This document shows, piece after piece, positions 1-6,804 of a stretch of 10,278 bases of DNA. The notes beneath the pieces are model-generated. The model was not told where the DNA came from. It searched no databases and worked only from the letters and a program-made list of their open reading frames with translations. This DNA comes from Methanosarcina baikalica (GTDB lineage Archaea; Halobacteriota; Methanosarcinia; Methanosarcinales; Methanosarcinaceae). The stretch is taken from NCBI RefSeq assembly GCF_031461075.1, contig NZ_JAVKPK010000097.1, forward strand, positions 1 through 10,278, given 5' to 3'. Within the stretch, counting starts at the first letter, position 1, and each line of letters begins with the position of its first letter. The translations under genes were made by a program, and so were the position numbers.

Positions 1-477
1 TTAATGATTCTAATTGTTATTATTGTTTAAATTAATCTCAGAATCAAGCAGCTTCGAGTTTGTGCAAAGTGAAACATAATAGACAGGACTTTTATGCTAC
101 TGGTCTCAGAGCTCAACTGCGTAAGTTCTTTAGGCAAAATGGTGACCGAGTATAAAATACTTTTTAAATTTTTTAGTTTTATACTTTATTCGCTTAAAAT
201 AAGAATTTTAAAAATATTGTTTTATTCCAAAACCCATTTTAATTTTTTAATTTTTTGTAGTACAGTTATATCGTGTACGAATGGGTTACCATTTTACTTC
301 AACTTTGAATTTGGTTCATTTCACATAACCATTCTACAGTACCAAAATGGAATTGGAGTTTACTTAACGTTTAACTTTTGCATCGCCTGCTATTATATCA
401 TGAATTTAACTTTCAGATGGTTTTGAATCTGCGAAATCATTTCAGGATGCAATAACTATATTGTAGGGGGTGAAATA
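1..477. other. AT-rich gene-free stretch upstream of the b5-like lipoprotein
   Basis: I see no convincing gene here. One open frame at 94-426 lacks a ribosome-binding site and has a low-complexity Phe/Leu/Ile-rich translation. The stretch holds the end of a dispersed repeat (core 104-126). It also has an 8-bp inverted repeat, AACCCATT at 231-238 with AATGGGTT at 280-287. Its long loop contains oligo-T runs (about 243-256) that could terminate a rightward transcript entering from outside. A TATA-like ATTATATCA near 391-399 could start transcription of the gene at 478. Confidence 0.5.
104..126 (+). repeat. Dispersed repeat, end copy A
   Basis: The core TCTCAG..CTCAACTGCGTAAGT matches the right ends of the two MITE-like elements near modA: TCTCAGTTCAACTGCGTAAGT at 10184-10204 and TCTCAGTTCAACCACGTAAAT at 9168-9188. 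Copy A carries two extra bases after TCTCAG. Weaker similarity (a GGACTT..ATGCTA-like stretch, 87-99) extends to its left. I could not find the matching left end inside the window, so this is either a solo end or an element truncated by the window edge. Confidence 0.5.
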
Positions 478-909
478 GTGAGAAAAGTACTGATTATATT
501 GATAATGTTGTTAGGCGTGTTCCTCGCAATAGGATGCGCGGGAAATAAACCGATAACTCCAAATGAAACAGGAACTCCAGAACAGGCTGTAACTCCGGCT
601 GAAGTAGTTACTCCAACCAGAGAAAAGGCAATTGAAATACAAACTGCAACTGAAATGCAGAATGTGACCGAAAAATCGAAAATAAAGGAATATACACTTG
701 AAGAACTTGCAGAGTACAACGGTAAAAATGGAAAAGCATACGTTGCCTATCAAGGTCAGGTCTATAATGTATCTGATAGTGATCTTTGGAAAAATGGCAG
801 TCATAATGGATGCAATGCTGGGACAGACCTCACTGAAAAAATGGACAAAGCACCACACGGGGCTAAAATATTAAAGGATTATTCGGTTGTCGGAACTTTG
901 AAAAAATAA
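478..909 (+). CDS. Cytochrome b5-like heme-binding domain lipoprotein
   Basis: Predicted 143-residue exported lipoprotein. Residues 1-20 are a hydrophobic signal peptide ending in a lipobox-like LAIGC, with Cys20 as the lipid anchor. Residues 21-68 form a Thr/Pro/Glu-rich linker. Residues 70-141 resemble the short prokaryotic cytochrome b5-like domain: YTLEELAEYNG, then YVAYQGQVYNVSD, then a W104-K-N-G-S-H109 stretch, then AGTDLT and APHG (His127). His109 and His127 are the plausible axial heme ligands; this is inferred from family layout. It would sit on the outer face of the membrane and may carry electrons, but no partner is visible. The start is GTG with GGGGGTGA seven bases upstream. Its signal peptide and linker closely match those of ModA 8.8 kb away. 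A different ligand bound in place of heme cannot be excluded. Confidence 0.8.
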   Translation: MRKVLIILIMLLGVFLAIGCAGNKPITPNETGTPEQAVTPAEVVTPTREKAIEIQTATEMQNVTEKSKIKEYTLEELAEYNGKNGKAYVAYQGQVYNVSDSDLWKNGSHNGCNAGTDLTEKMDKAPHGAKILKDYSVVGTLKK

Positions 910-1500
910 CATAACTCTGCAATCTAAGTTTAACTAGGGTTCTTTTAAACTCACTAACTCACTATCAAACTGAAGATTATTTATCTTTTATTCCATTAAT
1001 TGAGGTGAATAATGGTTCCCTAAAAAAGTACACCTTATTTTCGGTCGTGTCCATGAGTCATTGATTAATTCCGAAAAAGCAAGTACATCCTCCACATTTG
1101 AATAAATTCCAGATAAATCCTTCTGCTTATGGTTTTCAATAACTCACGCCCACTACCTTATTTTCGATCTGACTTTATTTGAAAATAACTAACTTTCTAT
1201 TCATTGGTCATCGGTTAAGGAATTTTCTTGCCTGTACGCTATCGATTTGGGAGCAAAAGTCAGTCCCAAATTTCGAAACCAATAACTAAAATCGATGCCC
1301 TGTTACAACTTCATATCAATGAATATTTTGGAGAACTGTTCTGGAAATAAGGCAATTTATCATGATTCCTCACTTAACCGAAGACGCATGACTTTCTATT
1401 TAATCTACGGAATAAGCTTTATAAGCTTTTAAATAATAAATCACTGTGGGATATTATAAGGGGAAATTTATAAAAAGGAAGATTTGGGAGCATAAATTAT
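910..1500. other. Gene-free spacer with short inverted repeats
   Basis: No supported gene. Two perfect inverted repeats are visible: TTATTTTC (1158-1165) with GAAAATAA (1181-1188), and ATTTGGGA (1245-1252) with TCCCAAAT (1264-1271). A textbook ribosome-binding site, GAGGTGA at 1002-1008, precedes an ATG at 1012 that runs only three codons before TAA. That could be chance or the start of a decayed gene. The right end carries the likely promoter of the methyltransferase. Confidence 0.5.
1412..1438 (+). promoter_or_regulatory. Candidate promoter for the methyltransferase gene
   Basis: A perfect 9-base tandem repeat, ATAAGCTTT at 1412-1420 and 1421-1429, runs into the TATA-like TTTAAATAATA (1428-1438). 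Transcription from it would start near 1460, leaving a leader of about 40 bases. A second TATA-like run, TTTATAAA near 1468-1475, would place the start almost at the ATG and give a leaderless message. Confidence 0.35.
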
Positions 1501-2223
1501 ATGTTTGGGGACAATGAGAAAAAATTATCTAAGAAAAAGGATTTCTGGATAGAGTTTTTCGCAGGTCGGATAGATGGCGGCCACAGATCTTCAGCTGAGG
1601 AATTTCTTTCTATGGAAGCTGAGGAAAAGCTTTTCCATCTGAAGGGGGGTAAAACACTGCTTGACTTTGGATGCGGTGCAGGCGAACTACTTTCTTACTA
1701 TGCTCCGGAATATGAGCAGCTCGTAGGAGTTGATTTTTCCGCATCCATGCTTGACGAAGCAAGCAAAAGAATCAGGGAACAAAAATGTGGGAATATATCG
1801 TTAATCCAGGCTGACGACAAAACTGTCTGGGACAAACTGGAATCCTCCTTTGATCGGATAACTGCAGCTGGAGTCCTTCAGTATTTAACATTGCAAGAAA
1901 TTGATAGCTTTATCTTTAATGCATTAAGTCATCTTAATAAAGGGGGTAAAATAGTGTTTTTCGACATATTGGACCCCCGGTTATACCCGTTATGGAAAAT
2001 AGGACTGTTCTCACAAGATGCAGACATCTTGAATATTTTACGCAAAATCGGTTTTGAGTTTAAGGTTATGTTATCGGCAAGCTTGAATAATCGCCCAAAA
2101 GATATTCTCGGGTTTGCCCACAGCCCCAATATAATTAAAAAGATAGCAAATAAATATAGTTTTGAAATTACTTTTGTACAATCAATGTATTACGAATACA
2201 AGTATCATGCAATAATATATTAG
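1501..2223 (+). CDS. Class I SAM-dependent methyltransferase, substrate unknown
   Basis: A 240-residue soluble protein with the Rossmann-type methyltransferase fold. Motif I is LLDFGCGAGEL (residues 53-63), the glycine loop that binds S-adenosylmethionine. The acidic strand end GVDFSASML (76-84) binds the ribose, QADD (103-106) is near the adenine site, and ITAAGVLQYL (120-129) is the usual post-II region. The C-terminal third (about 160-240) is Tyr/Ile/Lys-rich and probably forms the substrate cap; nothing in it identifies the substrate. The ATG at 1501 has only a weak GGGAG well upstream. It ends in TAG, the pyrrolysine codon in Methanosarcina, but an in-frame TAA follows one codon later, so readthrough would add almost nothing. 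It is convergent with the fmd operon and shows no operon partner. Its AT-rich composition differs from the fmd genes, so lateral acquisition is possible. Confidence 0.8.
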   Translation: MFGDNEKKLSKKKDFWIEFFAGRIDGGHRSSAEEFLSMEAEEKLFHLKGGKTLLDFGCGAGELLSYYAPEYEQLVGVDFSASMLDEASKRIREQKCGNISLIQADDKTVWDKLESSFDRITAAGVLQYLTLQEIDSFIFNALSHLNKGGKIVFFDILDPRLYPLWKIGLFSQDADILNILRKIGFEFKVMLSASLNNRPKDILGFAHSPNIIKKIANKYSFEITFVQSMYYEYKYHAIIY

Positions 2224-2272
2224 ACTTAAAAGGCGCGTGGGAACCTCAGGATAAAAGTCTTAAAAATGGATC

Positions 2273-2334
2273 AAAATAAATAACTAAATAACTAAATAAA
2301 TAACTAAATAAATAAATAAATAAATAAATAAATA
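2273..2334. repeat. Tetranucleotide (AAAT/AACT) microsatellite
   Basis: About 15 units of AAAT are interrupted by occasional AACT units on the left half, and the right half is nearly perfect. It lies in the spacer between two convergent genes, so unit-number changes would not alter either protein. The low-complexity reading frame opposite it (Tyr/Leu/Phe/Ile repeats) is a by-product and not a gene. Confidence 0.9.
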
Positions 2335-2360
2335 GCACTATAAACTTTCGAGAAAATAGT

Positions 2361-2397
2361 GAGGGAGACGCTACCCCCTCCCTTAAATATTGTTTTT
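2361..2397. terminator. Candidate bidirectional terminator between convergent genes
   Basis: A 6-bp stem, AGGGAG (2362-2367) with CTCCCT (2378-2383), encloses a 10-base C-rich loop. On the plus strand it is followed by TTAAATATTGTTTTTCC, an oligo-T tract ending near 2397, which suits termination downstream of the methyltransferase. On the minus strand the same hairpin is followed by a shorter CTATTTTC tract and could back up termination of the fmd operon. Confidence 0.45.
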
Positions 2398-2413
2398 CCT
2401 TCAGCTTATATGC

Positions 2414-2425
2414 AGAAAGAAAAAC
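2414..2425 (-). terminator. Oligo-T termination tract after fmdB
   Basis: On the minus strand, GTTTTTCTTTCT begins 11 bases after the fmdB stop codon. Archaeal transcription often ends at such T-rich tracts without a hairpin, so this is the likely primary end of the fmd transcript. Confidence 0.45.
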
Positions 2426-2435
2426 GGCAAATAAT

Positions 2436-3737
2436 TTACTTCCTTGCTTTAATCTTTGCAAAAAGCTGTTTTAAGGTGTCTTCGTTGCTCTGAGTGAACT
2501 CGAAAGGCGAACCCGTGAAAGGTTCAAAGTGCACTGGCACATCGTCAAGTCTGTAGAAGGTCCCGTCGCATTCCATAGCGTCAATGACTCCTGGGAGTAC
2601 AACGTCCGAGGCAACTGTGGTCGGACAGGGAGCGATGTCCAAGCAGACCATGGGGATTTCGGCAAGGTAGGACGCACAGTCTGCAGGGATGTGACAAACA
2701 AGGTCAGCGCACATCACAAAGGCTGCGTCCACATCCTTTTCCCGGAGAAGGTCCACGGTTGTGAATTCTCCTGGGTTGTAACGCGGGTGCCCGCGTGTAA
2801 AGTCAAGCCCGAAAGGATAGCCGTACATGTAGGAGGCGACCTGATTAAAGCCTGCAACGTTACAGTGGCCTCGGAGAGCTCCAAGGGTGAACTTGGAATA
2901 GTTGTTCAGCTCCTTTACAAGATTCATAGCAATTTCGGCATTCCTGTGTTTCCCAATTGAGGAGGAAAGGCCAAGCCCTACTGAGATAGCTCCGAAGTTG
3001 CAATTCTTCATCATATCGAGCATCTCTTCCATCACAGGGATAGGAACTCCTGTGATTTCTTCTACCGACGGATGCGGAGTTTTTCCATGAAGCAGGGTGA
3101 GAAGCGCACTTATAAGTTCATAATCTGAGCCGGGTTTAAGTTGCACATGCAGATCTGAAGCTTCGGAAGTTGGAGTTTTTCTCGGGTCCACTGTGATAAC
3201 TGTCCTGTCGAAACGTCCGCGTTTGGTCCAGTATCCACGCGGGAAAACCCCATATCTGGACATCTGCCGCGGCATGGATTCAAGAGGGTTGGTTCCCCAG
3301 TAGATTATGAGATCGCCCCTGTTTTTCTTCTGCCCTTCGGTTGCACCGACTTTTCCGGATTCCTGGATTCCCATTGCTGTTGGTCCGTGGCAGATAGTAG
3401 CATTGGAGTCAACAATCGCACCCAGATATTCCCCTATCTTGAGCCCAACTTCATGCGCTTCACAGGAGGTTTCACTGCCCATGAAAAGCAGGGGGCGTTT
3501 TGCCGAAATAAGGATATCTACGGCTTTTTCAAGAGCTTCATCCCAGGCTGCAGGTGTAAGTTTTCCTCCGCTCTTTATAAGAGGCTGCCTGAGCCTATGG
3601 GAACTTACAACTTCCTGAAATTTGGCATTTCCCATCTTACATGCGTTTTTAGCTTCAATCTTTCCGTCCCCGAATTCAACCTGGATATCATCACAGGCTG
3701 CCCCGCAGACCGGACAGACTATGTTTTTGAAAATCAT
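2436..3737 (-). CDS. fmdB: Formylmethanofuran dehydrogenase subunit B (molybdenum type), catalytic
   Basis: Catalytic molybdopterin subunit that reduces CO2 to formate (reversibly) in the first step of methanogenesis from CO2; cytoplasmic. The N-terminus has a [4Fe-4S] motif, CPVCGAAC (Cys8, 11, 15) with Cys33 as the probable fourth ligand. Residues 60-420 follow the molybdopterin oxidoreductase fold. The conserved NATICHGPTAMG stretch places Cys116 (codon at 3390-3392) as the expected metal ligand. It is cysteine here, not selenocysteine. I chose ATG at 3737 (433 residues) because GGAGGG lies 8 bases upstream. A GTG at 3743 overlaps the fmdD stop but would leave only 2 bases to that site. 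It is the last gene of the operon. The dinucleotide-binding domain found at the C-terminus of related enzymes is supplied separately by FmdD. The Mo rather than W assignment comes from the operon type and the neighbouring modA, not from a metal-specific residue. Confidence 0.95.
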   Translation of the reverse strand: MIFKNIVCPVCGAACDDIQVEFGDGKIEAKNACKMGNAKFQEVVSSHRLRQPLIKSGGKLTPAAWDEALEKAVDILISAKRPLLFMGSETSCEAHEVGLKIGEYLGAIVDSNATICHGPTAMGIQESGKVGATEGQKKNRGDLIIYWGTNPLESMPRQMSRYGVFPRGYWTKRGRFDRTVITVDPRKTPTSEASDLHVQLKPGSDYELISALLTLLHGKTPHPSVEEITGVPIPVMEEMLDMMKNCNFGAISVGLGLSSSIGKHRNAEIAMNLVKELNNYSKFTLGALRGHCNVAGFNQVASYMYGYPFGLDFTRGHPRYNPGEFTTVDLLREKDVDAAFVMCADLVCHIPADCASYLAEIPMVCLDIAPCPTTVASDVVLPGVIDAMECDGTFYRLDDVPVHFEPFTGSPFEFTQSNEDTLKQLFAKIKARK

Positions 3738-3739
3738 GC

Positions 3740-4129
3740 TCACTGCCCTCCGACATAAACTTTCAACACTACATCTTCGGCGCTAAGAACCTTTTCTTCC
3801 GCGGGCTCGACTGTTACTGGGGCACCCTTATAGAGAGGGGACCCCGTAGAAAGGGTATCAGGATCGATGACAACATTCGACCAGATAGCTCTCGGCATAA
3901 ACACATGCCCTGGACAAACCGAATCCGTACATTTCGTATAAACAACAATAGAATGTTTTCCGTCTCTGCTTGTTACTTTTACTTTATCAGGAGAACAAAG
4001 TGACGCAAAATCCACAGGAGAAATCCAGCAGGATGCACACTCCATAGTGTACTCTTCCGTGAACTTGTCCCCGCCTTTGGCAAGCCTGCCTTCTTCAATC
4101 GTACTTCCCGTAAGGAGTAATACTTCCAT
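3740..4129 (-). CDS. fmdD: Formylmethanofuran dehydrogenase subunit D (molybdopterin-dinucleotide-binding)
   Basis: A 129-residue subunit equivalent to the C-terminal molydopterin-dinucleotide-binding domain of larger oxidoreductases. It caps the cofactor held by FmdB. It begins MEVLLLTGSTIEEGR and contains the family's CASCWISP stretch (about residues 30-37), a DFASL..PDKVKVTS barrel segment, and SVCPGHVFMPRAIWSN (about 70-85). The longer open frame runs upstream to 4231, but ATG at 4129 is preferred. It has GAGGTGAG a few bases upstream and the shorter protein starts where the family does. Its TGA lies 2 bases before the fmdB ATG, and GGAGGG in its last codons serves fmdB, which implies translational coupling and near-equal subunit output. 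Confidence 0.93.
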   Translation of the reverse strand: MEVLLLTGSTIEEGRLAKGGDKFTEEYTMECASCWISPVDFASLCSPDKVKVTSRDGKHSIVVYTKCTDSVCPGHVFMPRAIWSNVVIDPDTLSTGSPLYKGAPVTVEPAEEKVLSAEDVVLKVYVGGQ

Positions 4130-4139
4130 ATATCTCACC

Positions 4140-5045
4140 TCAGAGCTCCGGGTTTGCGTCTGCAACCACGTAAAGCATTCCTTTCGCCCGCTTGCTGATC
4201 GCATAGTCCCCTGTAAACTTCTTAAATTCACCTATTAACTCAACCTCTCCCGAAGTGACTCTATTTTCCATAGATACATATTCGAAACCCGGAGAGAAGC
4301 GCTCTATTTTGCCCCCTATAACTATGGTGCCACCTGCCATTTCAGCGCCGACTCCACGAAGAGCTCTACCTTTCACAACTATGAGCCCGCCGTTCTGGCG
4401 GATCCCGCAGAAGCCTTCAACATTGCCATCCACAAGAATTTCCCCTCCGTCCATGCCGCCTCCGAGCTGATGCCGAGCCGAGCCTTCGATCACGATACGC
4501 CCGCCTTTCATGCCGTGCCATTTGCCTCTGTAAGCACAGCCCACATGATCTCCGGCATTGCCTTTAATGTGCAGGAGTCCACCTGTCATTTCCATACCTG
4601 CCCAGGAATCCGCATCTCCGAAAACAAGGATCTCGCCTCCTTTCATTCCGGTACCTACATGCATGCCTGCAGAACCCTCAATTTCGATTTTTCCTGCACT
4701 CATGCCTTCTCCGATCCTTTTGACCCTCATTGTGTCGCCTTTTATGCGAATCAGAGTCTCAGCTGCAGAACTGCCTCCATTGCCTTTCACTTCGAAAAAC
4801 TCAGAAAGAGGATAGGTCTTTGGACCCTGCCAGACAGACAGCTTTCCTATCTCCTCGGCATTTTTGCCTGCAAAGGAGTCAGGAGTTATAATATCTGCTT
4901 CCACTTTAATGTCAATCTTTTTTTTAGGAATAAGCATCACTTCTTCCATTTCTCCAGCACTTTTTCCAGTAAATGAATCAGATTTTATAACTGCTTCTAG
5001 TTTACTATCGATATTTTTTTTATGAATAAGCACTCCCTCTGTCAT
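4140..5045 (-). CDS. fmdC: Formylmethanofuran dehydrogenase subunit C, with duplicated N-terminal segment
   Basis: A 301-residue scaffold subunit that links the FmdBD and FmdA parts of the complex. From about residue 90 to 265 it is a right-handed beta-helix of the type found at the C-terminus of glutamate synthase. It has repeated turns of the form M-x-GG-x-I-x-V-x-G, for example GMKGGEILVFGDA, EMTGGLLHIKGNA, GMKGGRIVIEGSA, GMDGGEILVDGNV and EMAGGTIVIGGKI. Residues 5-34 and 37-68 are an imperfect tandem repeat (LI-x-KK-x-ID-x-K-x-EA ... DSF-x-GK-x-A-x-E). The second copy, with ITPDSFAGK, looks like the normal family N-terminus. The start is ATG at 5045 with GAGGTGA four bases upstream; the fmdA TGA lies inside that site. 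An upstream ATG at 5063 would overlap fmdA further and has no such site. Confidence 0.93.
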   Translation of the reverse strand: MTEGVLIHKKNIDSKLEAVIKSDSFTGKSAGEMEEVMLIPKKKIDIKVEADIITPDSFAGKNAEEIGKLSVWQGPKTYPLSEFFEVKGNGGSSAAETLIRIKGDTMRVKRIGEGMSAGKIEIEGSAGMHVGTGMKGGEILVFGDADSWAGMEMTGGLLHIKGNAGDHVGCAYRGKWHGMKGGRIVIEGSARHQLGGGMDGGEILVDGNVEGFCGIRQNGGLIVVKGRALRGVGAEMAGGTIVIGGKIERFSPGFEYVSMENRVTSGEVELIGEFKKFTGDYAISKRAKGMLYVVADANPEL

Positions 5046-5049
5046 GACT

Positions 5050-6804
5050 TCACCTCTCACCATTAACTTGTATAGGAGTTGGGTTTGCCAGTAATTTCTC
5101 CGGAGTCGGATAGTTGGCAAAGCCCAGGGTATAGTACCTGAACCACTCCTTCACGTCGACCAGCATCTTCTTTTCCTTTTCGTCTTCTACGTGTACTTCG
5201 GAATAATAAGTCCGCTTCTCAGGCAAGGAAACGATCTCTCCCCTAACAGCCACGATTTCTCCTCCCTTTACGGTATATTCTGCTTTCCTGAAGGTCCGAA
5301 GGAGAGCCTCATAGTTATTAGGATCAAACTGCTGAGGGTTTATGTTGTAGACAGTAACATCCCCATCTGCACCTACTCCAAGAGAGCCTTTTCTATGAAC
5401 CATACCAATTGTCTTAGCAGGGTTGGCTCTGGTCAGGATCGCAAGGTCATAGAGAGAAAGTTCCCGGTTTACGCCACCAAGTTCACTCCTGTCGTTTGCC
5501 CACTTGTGACATTCACTGAAAGTCTGCTTCCTGAAAGCCTCGGACATGAGCCAGGCCATAACCTCCGGATATTTAGTAAACGGCCCACCGTTAGGACTGT
5601 CTGTAGTCATGATGGTCTTCCAGGGGTCCTTAATAAGCAGGAGACATTCAAGCCCCATTGCCCACTGCAAACTGTGTACCGGATTGGACTTGAGGTAAGT
5701 GAAGGGAATGACACCTGATCCACCTTCCATCTCAACATCAGTATTCGACCACTTGTTTCCTGTAAGCGTGTAAAGATCGTGAATGGCAGGTCCGTCTCCG
5801 GTCATAACCGTGGCTTCTCCAAAGGGCGTGCACCCGCTGTCGATTACCACGTGATCCTTGTTGTTGATGTAGTCCGCAATGTCTTTTACTCCAGATTCAC
5901 AGTCTGCCCATGTGGTACCTGCAAAACTGTTGAACATTAGATGGGTAAGGTATACGGAACGATCCCTTGAGGGATCCATTTTAGTCTCTGCCCATTCCAC
6001 GTCCATATTCTGCCTGGGCTTTACTCCGTCAGGAATTTTGAGGGAATCCTTAGTAATTGCATAGCAGCCAGGATGTCCCAGGTTGTTTGCATGTAAATGG
6101 ATGGGCATTGGCATTCCAAGGCGTTCGTTGACCTCGGTAAGCCCTTTTATTACCTCTCTTGGGGTAATTTCAAAATGAATATTGGCCTCATCAAGAGAAC
6201 TTATGTTTTTTCCCCAGCCCCAATTCTCAACTCCTGCAGGGTTGACGCATTTGATTCCGTAAGTCTTATGGGTCTTCATCATCCAGGCCACATAAGCAGC
6301 AGCTTTTTCGATGTCCCCATCCCGGAAGTAACGCATCAAAAAGAAGTTGTTTCCGAGTATCAGGTACCCGCCCATGTCAAGAAGCGGAGTTGCACGCATC
6401 TCTTCATGGGTGTGGCGAGCTTCAAGAGGAGGAACTGCAGCTTCAAAAACAGTTGTATAACCCATTGCTGCGTAATCGTACCCCTGTTTGTAGACCGAGG
6501 GAACAGTGTAACCTGAACCGGAATGGGTGAGTGAGGTCTTCTGAAGAGTTGCTTTATAGTGATCTTCCGGACGCATCGACCTGCCGGCATTAACCTTTGC
6601 ACCTGCAACGTGAGAGTGAGAGTCGACTCCTCCGGGCATGACCGTCATACCTGAGGCATCAATAACCTTTGCGTTTTTCAGTTCGGCTGCAGAAAGCTCT
6701 TTTACGACTTTTCCGTCCCTGATGAAGATATCCATAATTTCCCCTTTTATTTCGTTGAGGGGGTCAAAGACGTATCCGTTTTTGATTGCAATTGTTCCTG
6801 CCAT
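5050..6804 (-). CDS. fmdA: Formylmethanofuran dehydrogenase subunit A (amidohydrolase)
   Basis: A 584-residue amidohydrolase-family subunit with a binuclear metal centre. It condenses the formate made by FmdB with methanofuran, and it is cytoplasmic within the Fmd complex. An N-terminal beta-sandwich (MAGTIAIKNGYVFDPLNEIKG) is followed by the metal-binding motif GVDSHSHVAGA (His63, His65). Other likely ligands are Lys185 in GIKCVNPAG (probable carboxylated lysine), His236/His238 in PIHLHANN, and Asp402 in TTDSPNGGP. These match the His-x-His, Lys, His, Asp pattern known for the tungsten homologue FwdA; the match is from memory, not alignment. The start is ATG with AGAGGTGA upstream. The fmdF TAA directly abuts this ATG. 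The length is normal and no frame damage is seen. Confidence 0.96.
   Translation of the reverse strand: MAGTIAIKNGYVFDPLNEIKGEIMDIFIRDGKVVKELSAAELKNAKVIDASGMTVMPGGVDSHSHVAGAKVNAGRSMRPEDHYKATLQKTSLTHSGSGYTVPSVYKQGYDYAAMGYTTVFEAAVPPLEARHTHEEMRATPLLDMGGYLILGNNFFLMRYFRDGDIEKAAAYVAWMMKTHKTYGIKCVNPAGVENWGWGKNISSLDEANIHFEITPREVIKGLTEVNERLGMPMPIHLHANNLGHPGCYAITKDSLKIPDGVKPRQNMDVEWAETKMDPSRDRSVYLTHLMFNSFAGTTWADCESGVKDIADYINNKDHVVIDSGCTPFGEATVMTGDGPAIHDLYTLTGNKWSNTDVEMEGGSGVIPFTYLKSNPVHSLQWAMGLECLLLIKDPWKTIMTTDSPNGGPFTKYPEVMAWLMSEAFRKQTFSECHKWANDRSELGGVNRELSLYDLAILTRANPAKTIGMVHRKGSLGVGADGDVTVYNINPQQFDPNNYEALLRTFRKAEYTVKGGEIVAVRGEIVSLPEKRTYYSEVHVEDEKEKKMLVDVKEWFRYYTLGFANYPTPEKLLANPTPIQVNGER

Noticed and set aside
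94..426. Open frame of 110 codons on the plus strand
   Set aside because: No ribosome-binding site, low-complexity Phe/Ile/Leu-rich translation typical of AT-rich non-coding DNA, and it starts within a dispersed repeat.
2221..2229. Pyrrolysine readthrough of the methyltransferase TAG stop
   Set aside because: TAG is followed by one codon and then an in-frame TAA, so no meaningful extension exists.
2273..2334. CRISPR array or coding repeat
   Set aside because: The units are 4 bases long with no spacers; it is a simple microsatellite.
3390..3392. Selenocysteine at the FmdB active site
   Set aside because: The codon is TGC (cysteine) and the frame is open; no TGA occurs there.
4470..4976. Long plus-strand frame opposite fmdC, and similar ones opposite fmdA, fmdB and fmdF
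   Set aside because: They lie wholly antisense to well-supported genes with conserved motifs and lack initiation signals; they are codon-bias shadows.
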